Part shown: positions 56,201-64,000 of the stretch, in pieces
Numbering within the stretch: the stretch's first letter is position 1
Layout of the letters: each line of letters begins with the position of its first letter
Source: Nemertoderma westbladi
Taxonomy: Eukaryota > Xenacoelomorpha > Nemertodermatida > Nemertodermatidae
Direction: 5' to 3'
Length of the DNA stretch: 64,000 nt
NCBI GenBank assembly: GCA_032718475.1
Contig: JAUCBJ010008928.1
Location: forward strand, 1 to 64,000
Made by a program: the position numbers and the translations under genes
Notes under the pieces: generated by a model
The model's database searches: none
The model's input: only the letters and a program-made list of their open reading frames with translations
Told to the model about the DNA's origin: nothing

Positions 56201-57054
56201 CTATCGAAGAGCTCGGGTGTCATCTCCTTGGGTTCGGTTTGATCGTGGGATATCCAATAGAATGGTAGGCTCGCGAGCCTTCCGCCGAACTCCTCGATCT
56301 CGCCTTTCTCGTACGCCTTGTACGCCCTGTAGAGGCTCAAAGCTTCCCGTTTCTCTTGTGTCGACTTATTAGACTCGTCCACTACCATGCTGTAGACGTC
56401 TGGTTCGACTAATTTTGGTTCGTAAATAACGATCTCACCCGCGTTCGGTCCACTCATCTTAAATGAATGATACGGATTTGTCAAAGGGTATCCGCCTTCT
56501 TGGTAACGTAGACTTTGGTGGTGTGAACATCGCGCTAATATCGGCTCGGGGTTCTCCGAGTTCAACCGCATAGGAATCGCGTTGTCTTGCTCGCGCATAC
56601 ACGCTCCACATTTATAAAACAGTTTGTATACGGAAAACGCGTCCTTGGTCTCTGGATCCGCTCCTCGAGCGCGTCTATAAAGATGCATTCCTTCAAATTC
56701 GTCTCTAGCTGCAGGTAAAGGTTCGTTTACCGTCAAATATTGCAGCGTATGATACAATCGGCGTATTTCGGTGTCTGGATCCTCGCAAATGTCGCTAGCG
56801 TCGCATAACGCATTGTAGGGATATAACGCATTGTATTCCGCGCGTAATTCCTCCGTTCTTTTGTTGTATGCGTCCAACCGCTGTCGCGTAACATTCGGGT
56901 CCGCCTTGGATTTAGCGAGCTTGGCCGTACTCCTAGCCATACTCTCCACTCCAAACACACTAAAGTTTTTAGCTCCATAACGATTGAATGGCGCCTGGTG
57001 CTCCTGTTCTTGCGTAAACCCTTGACGTAACTCTTTATACATCTTCTCCGCCAT
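53299..57054 (-). CDS. Unknown 1,251-residue protein: probable DEDDy-type exonuclease and three zinc knuckles
   Basis: An uninterrupted frame. Residues 145-180 form a Cys/His module (C149, C152, C176, H178/H179) shared with the copy at 47-49.6 kb. Residues 465-690 resemble a WRN/RNase D-type 3'-5' exonuclease: DNE (D471, E473) with TIQIRAPDGVLHVF, then IVKIGSGVRDDL (D560/D561) and YVDTRPLLLWA, then LQYYLAIE (Y666, E670) where Y-x3-D is expected. The last carboxylate is Glu, so activity is uncertain. Three zinc knuckles follow (C868-C871-H876-C881; C893-C896-H902-C907; C914-C917-H922-C927), and the tail is Arg/Ser/Pro/Gly-rich. Nucleic-acid binding or processing is inferred. The frame contains two copies of the 21-bp hairpin motif, read as GRLASLP (258-264) and WKAREPT (773-779). 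It could be host or an element's own gene: it follows a BEL/Pao pol on the same strand, after 729 bp. Confidence 0.75.
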   Translation of the reverse strand: MAEKMYKELRQGFTQEQEHQAPFNRYGAKNFSVFGVESMARSTAKLAKSKADPNVTRQRLDAYNKRTEELRAEYNALYPYNALCDASDICEDPDTEIRRLYHTLQYLTVNEPLPAARDEFEGMHLYRRARGADPETKDAFSVYKLFYKCGACMREQDNAIPMRLNSENPEPILARCSHHQSLRYQEGGYPLTNPYHSFKMSGPNAGEIVIYEPKLVEPDVYSMVVDESNKSTQEKREALSLYRAYKAYEKGEIEEFGGRLASLPFYWISHDQTEPKEMTPELFDSITFAQRLSQRLQIPHVEMTREPQPHSTGAIVPVARPTSFPISIPTRKETTYEIPIVEHPEIISNLDFLPSVTFGDVLESTELRKVIVQKIVRNVPPHITDFKEVDRAGTDIAPCILRGYLMKTIRLWIGVGTFETDTDIATNWTGKPISFDDEKSIGRIWNPTDDLLDDWDVTSRSLKENGYMFYDNEGGSHQQSLTSKTIQIRAPDGVLHVFSRQRSDRKMPMPEGTMQRHAMIKRIVKSMDLACSIEARMLPKAVRDVVLDKSIVKIGSGVRDDLISDFAGMPTEEDRLPTPYVDTRPLLLWAIEQGYFREYNTLKTGTGYISYLMFSWDYKESKRNKYTDVYGEGDTPGVNEFESQLKWRGCVYWAITSPPRIILQYYLAIESSVNVCFIADVVSRTLKRHPLCLGEGHTFYDGGRTHTDVFRRFLQPFYNTDAHCEVFTRAGLSVFRDVYLTHAGSLVDRPSMLTLVPYDGERHAEFERPEGSWKAREPTAHHDDVDPTELALIDEPLRQLIEIEENLPRKTRTEIRELEKSDAMVCVQPTETNIPTDPDDENYHVDGSARPIGDLIYERVWYPANTICGRCGATGHHAKKCGAKHISLPDLVCNWCGDQRSHTFYTCWRFVAQCTYCNIKGHRASECQLRDVPYEHMSVKIVRQLFDHWEDLADEHVSTQRRRFPMRAHLGFWAVNPLIMSKEGYVSAMPQYDELLEVLDILPLDSGFKVVRDYFLQVHPDNKNTWNFQTVVNKITAGEFDKLRVEQRNRGAWHSIAWAYRSAFYHKRVTSCILDETDVLRETGFKATPLAEKTHHPQDDQQFRILKAQKAGQEIKKIVNVAERTTSKSQIRMTRGTVSLAREPRGGTGYALTEPIRIQTTSESEVSTDGTVLPFRLPPSVVETRSDVKSTVGIGRGFRGLSARRMCETPVVPFPSVLEPPTTRRRSPSPVRPRPPPNRTRGRGRARSAKE
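54717..54737. repeat. 21-bp hairpin motif in coding DNA, alternative frame
   Basis: CGGTAGGCTCGCGAGCCTTC plus C; the core GGCTCGCGAGCC is a perfect palindrome. On the coding strand it is read as WKAREPT, a different phase from the other coding copies. Confidence 0.9.
56263..56283. repeat. 21-bp hairpin motif in coding DNA
   Basis: TGGTAGGCTCGCGAGCCTTC plus C, read as GRLASLP in the 1,251-residue protein. Confidence 0.9.
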
Positions 57055-57783
57055 TGTATACGAATATATGCGGTTACATATCGTTACGTTTCTACTAGAT
57101 GAAGCACAAAATAGAGGTTAGATGTGAGGTGACTTTAGAGTTTGTCGGCTTTTGGCTCAACTCTGCTCTAAACCCCAACCCATTTTGCCTAATGATTTCG
57201 GGTTCGCGTGATTTCGCACTGGCTCCTAATCTAAAATGTGCCGATAAAAAACGAATTCCGGGTAAACTAGCCGCGAGTCTAAAATACTCACCTTTTAATT
57301 TCCCAAACTACGTTTCCCAAGAAAATAATGCAGTCGAGAATTAATTGGTCAAAATAATAGTAGACACGACTACGTAGAACAAGACCGATTTTCTTTTCCA
57401 AAAAAATTTATCGGTAGGCTCGCAAGCCTTCCATCCGCTCTTGTCCTCCCCAATTTTAATTTTATCTAGCTGTATTCTAGAATTTGCTTTCACTGGAGAA
57501 TCGTTTTTCTTAAATTTAAATCCAACTAAATGGATTTGTCTAATAATTTTTGAAAAATGTCTCACTTGTGGGTTCCAAGTGGAATTCCATTCCTACTGTA
57601 CACACAATCCCGCTCCTATGTGATACATAAGGGTACTACCCTCCGTGTTCACGTATAAAGACAATGGAATTCCACCGCTGTCTCTATCTACAGTGAAGAG
57701 GATTACAAATGCACGTACAGTAATACAAATACAAATAACTAAAATACAGTAGGTCTATGTGGCGGCCAACAAAGGTCCCACAT
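57055..57783 (-). other. Spacer between BEL/Pao pol and the 1,251-residue gene; possible LTR
   Basis: On the minus strand TGTGGGACCTTTGTTGGCCG starts 4 bp after the pol stop, as a BEL/Pao 3' LTR could. No second LTR is in the window, so its extent cannot be fixed. The 3' part of the spacer, next to the ATG at 57054, would be the leader of the next gene. A GGTGAGTA splice-donor-like phrase occurs on the minus strand near 57290. A 21-bp hairpin motif lies at 57412. Confidence 0.4.
57412..57432. repeat. 21-bp hairpin motif in the spacer
   Basis: CGGTAGGCTCGCAAGCCTTC plus C, in the same orientation as all other copies, in sequence that is probably non-coding. Confidence 0.9.
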
Positions 57784-59349
57784 CTATTTACTAATATTGG
57801 GTGGAGATTTGTAGTCTCCCGTCTCGTTTCTAGTCTCCTCAAGGAGCACGAGACATTGTACAGGTCTGTCTACGGTACGTCCGTCGATAGTCCGTACAGT
57901 AACTGTTCTCACTATACCAGATGTAGGGTGCGTGGTCAAAATGACTCCAGTCAGCCAAAACCGTCTTCTCAGATTAGCTTCGGCCAATAAAACATGGTCA
58001 CCACGTTTTAAACACTGGGTATTTAGATACCACGAAGTTCTGGTTGAAATAGAGGGCAAATAATATTTCTGCCATATTTCCCAGAATTTATTTGCAAGCA
58101 ATTGAGTGATTTTCCAAGCCTTGTTGCCGTATCCGTCACTATCAACGGGTACCGAAATGGGCAACAATGTCGTCGGCGCCTGCATAAGCAGGTGCGCTGG
58201 TGTCAAGGCAAACTGTACGTCGTTATTGTCTGGGATCAAAGCGATCGGTCTGGTATTTAAGATTGCTTCGATTTCTATTAGTAACGTCGTCAGTTGGTCG
58301 TCTGTCAAGATGTGTTGCGTCGGTACGACTTTAGCCATAGCTGTCTTTATTGAGCCAATCAGCCTTTCCCAAACGCCGCCTCTCCACGGACTGTCTGGAG
58401 TATTGAAAAACCAAACAATACGGTGAGGACGTAGTTCCTCGGAAATCTGGTTTTGGTCCAATTTTCTCAAAGCTCTGGTTATCTCGTTCCGTGCACCCAC
58501 AAAGTTTGTCCCTTGGTCGCAGTATATGGATTTGACCAATCCACGTCTAGCGATAAATCGCCGTAAGGCTAGGATAAAGGCATTGGTGGTCAAGTCTGTC
58601 ACTCGCTCTATATGGACAGCTCTGCTGGCCATGCAGGTGAAGATCAATCCCCAACGTTTTACCTGTACCCTTCCGCGTTTCGCGATTATGGGTCCAAAAC
58701 AGTCTATCCCTGTCTCAGTGAAAGGGGGTCTAAACGCCTGTAATCTAGCTAATGGTAGTTCACTCATTTCTTGGTGTCCTATCCTCGCGTGCACCTTCTT
58801 ACAAATAATACAGTTCCGTGTTACTGAACTCAGTGCCTTACTAGGTCTAATCAGTACAAACCTCGAGCGTAAGTGTGATAGACAGTGGTGTCTACCTACG
58901 TGTTTGAGTTGTACATGTGCGTCCAGTATCATAGCGCGCTGTAATTCATGGTGTTGCGGTATGATGATAGGATACCTAAAGTCAAGTGCAAAGTCGATGT
59001 TTTGGAGTCTGGACTTGTGACAAAGTAAGCCCCGGTAAATAATCGGACTCCAACTCAAAATCGGTGAAGACTTAATCTGTTTACCTTGTTTGATCGCTGT
59101 GAACTCTCGTGCGAAATATCGCAATTGAAAATGTCGAATGATATCAACTTCACAGTGTTCAATTTCCTTTAAGGTAAGTCTTCTAGGAAAGTCGCGTTTG
59201 CCTCTGGCATATTGTCTCAATCGTTTGAGCCATGCTAACTTGCGGCACGCGTCAGTCCATGATCTAGTTAGGTTCACTATCCTGTCAACGTAAGTGTTAG
59301 TGACGTCATCGGGTAAGGGGTAGTCGTAGTGTGGATACTTGTCTGGACT

Positions 59350-59370
59350 TGGTAGGCCCACGGGCCTTCC
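59350..59370. repeat. Variant 21-bp hairpin motif with compensatory stem change
   Basis: TGGTAGGCCCACGGGCCTTC plus C. Compared with the common form, GGCT/AGCC has become GGCC/GGCC: both sides of a stem pair changed, and the loop differs. It lies in pol and is read as GRPVGLP. Confidence 0.75.
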
Positions 59371-59639
59371 GGTAGGTTTGTCTGAGTCCCCAAGTACGTC
59401 AATCTCTACGGTCTTACCTTTACCGTCCGCACCTAATGTGTCGACTGGCAGTAATGGTTTCAACTCTACAGTGTCAGTGTGTTCCTGTGAGCTTGTAAGC
59501 TTCCTAACCTTAGTCACCACTTTACCTGTAGGTAAGTCAAGTACCTTCTTCGAGCAGAGTGTAATCCCTGTGGCCACACCTCTGTCGTCCAAAGAAGTCA
59601 AATTCGGTACGTCTCTAAATGTCCGCTCCAATGGGTCTT

Positions 59640-60065
59640 CTAATGGAGTGTCTAGTAGACAGTCTGGTGAAGCGTCTGGTGAACAGTCTGGTGAGACGTC
59701 TGGTGAGACATAGCGCGGAACATCCGGCGAAATGTCCTGTCGTCGGTCCCAAAGTCTGTCTAGCGTAACTTCTGTCAGAAAGTCTGGTTCAAAGTCTGGT
59801 CTAAAGTCTGGTGGACAGTCTGTCGAGATGTCTGGTGAACAGTCTGGTGAGACGTCCGGTAGACATTCTGTCGAGAGTTCCATCAAACAATCTGGCGAAC
59901 AATCCGGAGAACAATCTGGTGTCTCTTCTGGTGAATAGTCTGGCGAGTAATCTGGTGAACAATCCGGCGAAACGTCTGGTGAAATCTCCCGCGGAACATC
60001 CGGCGAAGGATTCGTACAAGCGTCTGGTCGAGTGTCTGGCGAGACGTCTGGCGTAATGTCAGGTC
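59640..60065. repeat. 12-bp minisatellite within pol
   Basis: TCTGGTGAACAG and relatives (TCTGGCGAG..., TCCGGCGAA...) repeat for about 420 bp in multiples of three. They encode SPDC/SPDV/SPDY units on the minus strand without breaking the pol frame. The opposite strand is also open in several phases, which is a side effect. Confidence 0.85.
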
Positions 60066-60621
60066 TGGCGTCCAGGTCATCAGATTTCGTCCGTCCTTTT
60101 TTCCTCTTGACCTTGGCGTTGGCTTTCGCTTTACACTTAACAACCTTGTCGAGTTTTATCTCGGCGCCCTCTGGTATGGTGTTGGTTGTCGCGTCGAATA
60201 ACGGTGGCCATTCGTCTGATGGTCGCTGTAGGAAATCGGGTCCTCTAAACCAAAAGGATTTATTGTCCGGTTTACAAAAGTCAAGTGGTTGCATCCCCCG
60301 TGACGCGATGTCAGCTGGGTTCAGCTTCCCTGGACAGTGACGCCAATCTTGTTTGAGCGACCGGTCTAGTATTTCAGCCCGTCTGTTGGCTACGAAAGTC
60401 TTGAACTCGAATGTTTCGTTGTTTATGTACCAAAGTACCAACGTCGCATCCGTCCAATATGTGACCTTCAAGTTAGCCTCCAGCTCGCGTTGAACTAGAC
60501 TGACAATATCGGTGGATATCGTCCCGGCTTGCAGCTCCCCACGAGGTACAGTCATATACTTCAATGGCATTGTTCTAGCCCTTGAAGTAACGAGAGATAC
60601 ATCGTAGCTGTCCGATGTCAC

Positions 60622-62985
60622 TTATCGTCTAAGGTATAAAGTAACCCCCAATCCATCCTTGCTAGCGTCACTAAAGCTGTGAAGCTCTAAATCGGCAGGA
60701 AAGGTGGTTTGTAAAGGAAAGTATACCCTCGGTATGGTATAGTCTTGTAGGAACGTCAGTTGGGCTTCCCAGTCCCTCCATCGCTCAGCTAACTTTTCTG
60801 GGATGGGATCGTCCCATTCCAGTCCGGCTTGCCAAATGCTGCGGAGTATGATCCTAGCATGTAGGATCACTGGACTAATGAAACACAATGGGTCATACAA
60901 TCGACTCATGGTCGATAAGCAAGTCCTCTTAGTGAGAGGTCTAGTCTGGTCATTGGACCTTACACGTACCCTAAAATTGTCGGTGTTAGGGTCCCAACTA
61001 AGTCCTAATACTTTGGTCGTCGGCAGAGGTTCTAGGTCTAAGTCCAAGTCACCTCCGCTACGATCCGTCGGGTCAAATGAGTTCACCAGTTCGGGTTCAT
61101 TGGAAGCGAACTTCGTCAGGTGAAATCCGCCCTCAGCGAGACAATCCTGGAGTTGGTGTGCTACGGTTGTAGCGCGCTCCAAGGTGTCACAACTCTTGAG
61201 GCCGTCATCCACGTAGAAATCTCGTTCCACGGTCCGAACTACTTCTGGGTCAAATTGGTCTTGTCTGTCCAATGCTGTCTGCTTCAATGCGTACATGGTG
61301 CAGTTGGGGCTGTCCCTGGCTCCAAATACTCTTACCTGCATTTGGTAAGTTTCTGGCGGAAGTTGTAAGTTTCCGTCCGGATACCAAAGAAACCTCAAAC
61401 TGTCCCTGTCCCGCTCCAAAGCCTTAACCTGGTGAAACATGGCCTCTACGTCACAGGTGAAAGCCACTTTGCGTTGTCTAAAACGCATTAGGACTCCCAT
61501 GAGGTAATTATTCATATTCGGCCCGTCCATCAGTTCGCTATTCATAGACATCCCTTGGTAAAGTGCAGCGCAGTCGTTGACTACACGCACCTTGCCAGGT
61601 TTGTCCGGGTGTCGAACAAAATGATGTGGCAGGTAATATGTCTGGTCTGTAGTTACCTCAGGATTTAACATCCTAATGGCGTATCCCTTTTGGAGATACG
61701 TCTGAAGTTGTGCATTGTATTGCATATGGGCCGTCTCGTCTCGCAACAATCGCTGCCTTATTGATTTGAGTCGCCTCAAAGCAAGCGGGTAATTGTTAAC
61801 GAGCTTAGGTTGTCCATTGCGCCACAACATACCAACCTCATAGTGGCCATTCGCGGTCTGGCGAATGGTATCTCTCATAATATTTAATGACCGTTTTTCC
61901 TGTTCTGACATAGCGGTCTCGTAACTACCGGGTTCTGCTGAGTCCTGTTCCAACCATTGAATGGTCCGTTCAGTCAGCAGTCGGTCAAGCGCTGCTTGCA
62001 CTGCGCCATGGTCCTCGTCCACGTCTTCGTCCGCTACAGTGGCTAGTGTCAATGTGTCTGGTAGGCTCGCAAGCCTTCCGGTGTCACTAGTCGGCGTCGA
62101 ATTGTCGTGCGGCGGTTTGACAACTTCTTGATCTATCGGTAGGCTCGCAAGCCTTCCAAGATCAACGACCGGTGTCGAAGCCTGGTGGGTGGGGTCAATG
62201 ACCTTCGGATTTTTCGGTAGGCTCGCAAGCCTTCCAAAATCCTCGTTCATCGAGTCATCCACAGCAACAACCCTCAGGTCTTCAGTAGTCAATACAACCT
62301 GGTCTACTGCAAGTAGTTGTAAGTTAGAGGTCCGTATGGTCGTGTCCAGATCGGTTACGTCAGTATCGGTGGCGTCTACGTTAGTGACGCAAGTCTGTCG
62401 TAGTGCCGTCCGTACAATTGGACCACGGGCGTGTGAAGGAGAATTATCTATCGTGTTAGTCAATAAACTATACGTACTCAAAACGTCGTCCTCCTGGTCA
62501 CTTACCTCTAGTGAACGTATTGGTGCTCTAGTATACCAACCTATGGGAGTTCTACATGCGTAGGGGTTGCCCGCTGTAATAACAGATGGGCGTGTCTCCC
62601 ATACCTGATGTAAGTTAAACTGGTCTGTCCCAATTAACATCGCAATGGAACGATAATTAACAGGACATTCCGGTATTCCAAGGTGTCGGAAATACTTACG
62701 ATCTTCCGGTGATTGCTCTGGCACAGGGCCGAGCAAGTTACTAAAGTCCTTCGTAGCTGCAAAGGTCAAATTTCTTACCGGAAGTAATGAGCGCTCCTCC
62801 TTGCTGTGTTCCGCTTTGGAAAGAAGAGTGTCTAAGGTTAGTTTTACTCTTGTCACAGGGATCGCTCTCTTACCATGCATGCTGCTTACAGTATACTGAG
62901 CAGTCTTACCTTGACTCAAGTCCGTAACTACGTCGGCTACTTGTTCGTCGACATAGCTATGCGATGACGCAGAGTCTAAGATGGC
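60622..62985 (-). pseudogene. BEL/Pao pol, 5' part: protease, RT, start of RNase H
   Basis: It opens immediately after the TAG at 62986-62988 with AILDSASSHSYVDEQ, an aspartic-protease motif (D-S-A where D-S/T-G is usual). The protease-RT linker has ECPVNYRSIAMLIGTDQFNL and GNPYACRTPIGWYTRAP. RT has VAFTCDVEAMFHQVKA (first Asp) and RDFYVDDGLKSCD (YVDD). The connection has MSRLYDPLCFISPVIL, and RNase H starts at HSFSDASKDGLG. The TAA at 60622-60624 then interrupts RNase H. Residues 229-287 of the frame that starts at 62919 hold three GRLASLP heptapeptides exactly 26 residues apart. All RT catalytic residues are present, so the copy is young, with one stop in RNase H and one before the protease. 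Confidence 0.9.
62059..62235. repeat. Three 21-bp hairpin motifs at 78-bp spacing
   Basis: Copies start at 62059, 62137 and 62215. The 20 bases GGTAGGCTCGCAAGCCTTCC are identical in all three, whereas the 57-bp spacers share only a faint pattern (V-x-P-x-H-x-x-S-T-P in protein). Each is read as GRLASLP. They lie in the variable linker between protease and RT of the BEL/Pao pol. Confidence 0.9.
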
Positions 62986-64000
62986 CTATATACGCTTGCT
63001 CCCTCGGGTTCCGGTAATCTTTATAGGAATCACGCTAAACCCTTTCAATTGGTTCTGTGTGAGGAGCGTTATCGATGGCTGTTCCTCACCTGCATGCACG
63101 TATAAAGTGTCGTCTTCCTCCTCGTCCTCGTCCGATGATCCTGACTGATCCATACAGTCGGTATAAAAGGTATGGATCTCGCGCGGCGCACGCTCCTTAT
63201 AAAGCGCGTCGCATCTAGCCGCTTTATCGGGATGCTCTCGTCGAAAGCGTCTGGTCGGAGTATGACTGGTTGTGTGAAGCAACGCGTCATGGTTACGTCC
63301 ACACAGAGAACATGTATCGTCGCTCGGGCAATCCTTCCGGACGTGTCCTGGCTTCATACATCTCCAACAGGAATCTAGAGATCGGATTTGGAGTCTCCTT
63401 TCCTCGATCCCTAACTCTTTAAAAGCGCGACATCCACGTAGTTTATGTCCGCTATGGTTTCTGCCGTTCCGCTCGCAGTATGAGCATCCCACAAAGTCCG
63501 CCGGCAACTGTTGTCGTGGCTGCGTGGTGCCGATAGGCGTCAGAACTTTAGAAGTCTCAGTAGGGGTGGCGTAAGTAACGGCCTTCGCGTTCGTCGGAAA
63601 TGGTTTAGTCCGATTCGGCGCAGAAACAGTTATCCCTTCCGCCGCGATATGGTGATCGGTATAGTTCGATCGAGTCTCGATCACGGCCTCCCGTGAAATA
63701 AGTTGATAGACATCGGTGAGTTTTAATAACCCTCCGGCCTCTTCGCGTTGGTACTCGATGCGTCGCCATTCTCTTCGTAGTCGATGATGAAGTCGACCGA
63801 TTATTCGAATGAGAACCGTCGGTGCGTTAGCGTACTCGAGTTGTCCAATGGACCGTAAAGTCCCTATAGCGTTCTTTATTTCATCCGCGAGTCGTAAAAG
63901 GTCGATCGGTCTCGAAATGTTGCCTCCTCTGCAGAGGTCTTCAATGATGGATTTAGCCATGGCGACATTACCGCCGTAAATCGAATACAAACGGTCGTAC
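62986..64000 (-). CDS. BEL/Pao Gag, 5' end beyond the window
   Basis: The frame is open to the last base of the window, so the N terminus is missing; the frame reads YDRLYSIYGG at the edge. The first 100 residues resemble the BEL/Pao Gag region known as DUF1759 (GGNVAMAKSIIEDL, LRLADEIKNAIGTLRSIGQL). Counting from the TTG at 63990, a Cys/His cluster (from C169: CSYCERNGRNHSGH) is followed by a CCHC knuckle at 208-221 (CWRCMKPGHVRKDC) and a CSLCGRNHDALLH motif at 227-239. Gag packages element RNA. After GTRGSKRI comes a single TAG, and the protease follows in the same frame. That stop may be a mutation or a translational control point. Confidence 0.85.
   Translation of the reverse strand, partial: YDRLYSIYGGNVAMAKSIIEDLCRGGNISRPIDLLRLADEIKNAIGTLRSIGQLEYANAPTVLIRIIGRLHHRLRREWRRIEYQREEAGGLLKLTDVYQLISREAVIETRSNYTDHHIAAEGITVSAPNRTKPFPTNAKAVTYATPTETSKVLTPIGTTQPRQQLPADFVGCSYCERNGRNHSGHKLRGCRAFKELGIEERRLQIRSLDSCWRCMKPGHVRKDCPSDDTCSLCGRNHDALLHTTSHTPTRRFRREHPDKAARCDALYKERAPREIHTFYTDCMDQSGSSDEDEEEDDTLYVHAGEEQPSITLLTQNQLKGFSVIPIKITGTRGSKRI

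Larger units (their letters stand above)
57784..60621 (-). pseudogene. BEL/Pao pol, 3' part: RNase H end and integrase
   Basis: In the same frame as the RT part, separated only by a TAA at 60622-60624. From its first codon (GTG): RNase H remainder (SLVTSRARTMPL, VPRGELQAG, TYWTDATLVLWYI). An Asp/Ser/Pro repeat (about residues 185-325, units like SPDCSPDYSPD) follows, encoded by a 12-bp minisatellite. Then come the linker, the integrase zinc region (HVGRHHCLSHL, C604-x2-C607) and the DDE core: D640 in TGIDCFGP, D702 in YCDQGTNFVGA and E752 in WRGGVWERLIGS. The C-terminal KRGDHVLLAEANLRRRFWL domain is typical of BEL/Pao integrases. The catalytic triad is intact. GRPVGLP at 418-424 is the variant hairpin motif. 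The only visible defect in this part is the stop before it. Confidence 0.9.

Noticed and set aside
59339-60340. Plus-strand frames rich in Ser/Gly/Glu opposite pol
   Set aside because: They mirror the 12-bp minisatellite and stay open in several phases; pol on the minus strand has all the catalytic motifs.

Overview
The window is nuclear DNA from a metazoan, probably an aquatic invertebrate. I could not identify the species. The DNA is AT-rich, and multidomain secreted or membrane proteins with EGF, sushi and PR/SET domains are encoded. BEL/Pao, Ty3/gypsy-like and APE-type LINE retroelements are nested in one another. A GT-AAGT splice donor follows a signal-peptide exon. There is no bacterial gene organisation.

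Layout. 1-7.64 kb is a tandem array of a 2.2-kb monomer organised as a 4.41-kb dimer; diverged relatives lie at 7.64-8.57 and about 10.5-12.4 kb. 12.33-12.66 kb is a Ty3/gypsy-like pol scrap. 13.17 kb is a possible signal-peptide first exon. 14.1-20.8 kb is a plus-strand LINE: a 22-bp minisatellite, an ORF1-like reading frame, then an endonuclease/RT frame. A minus-strand LINE splits it at a 9-bp target duplication, and a second fragment of that LINE cuts off its RT. 21.4-22.0 kb is a minisatellite. 22.57-24.85 kb (minus) is an intact intronless membrane protein with EGF, sushi and TMEM151-like parts. 26.4-27.25 kb holds two minisatellites. 27.3, 33.8-36.3 and 57.8-64.0 kb are BEL/Pao remains or elements. 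29.8-33.4 kb is a LINE RT interrupted by a 2,077-bp TIR transposon with a TA target duplication. 37.2-39.0 kb is a GGCCC-rich repeat. 41.34-42.86 kb (plus) is an intact gene for a secreted protein with two PR/SET domains. 43.7-46.4 kb is a 5'-truncated LINE. 46.45-47.24 kb is a duplicated fold-back. 47.45-49.61 kb is a broken gene homologous to the 1,251-residue gene at 53.3-57.05 kb. 53.3-64 kb holds that gene and a BEL/Pao gag-pol on the same strand.

Strongest candidates for something undescribed: (1) the 1,251-residue protein, with a Cys/His module, a probable DEDDy-type 3'-5' exonuclease core and three zinc knuckles, present in at least two divergent copies; (2) a 21-bp GC-rich hairpin motif found nine times between 53.1 and 62.2 kb, always in one orientation, inside and outside reading frames, with one copy showing paired stem changes; (3) the secreted double PR/SET protein; (4) the 2.2-kb repeat family, in which hairpins keep shape and spacing while their stem sequence changes.

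The genes do not form a pathway. Most are selfish elements; the two host-like intact genes (22.6 and 41.3 kb) are independent intronless loci.
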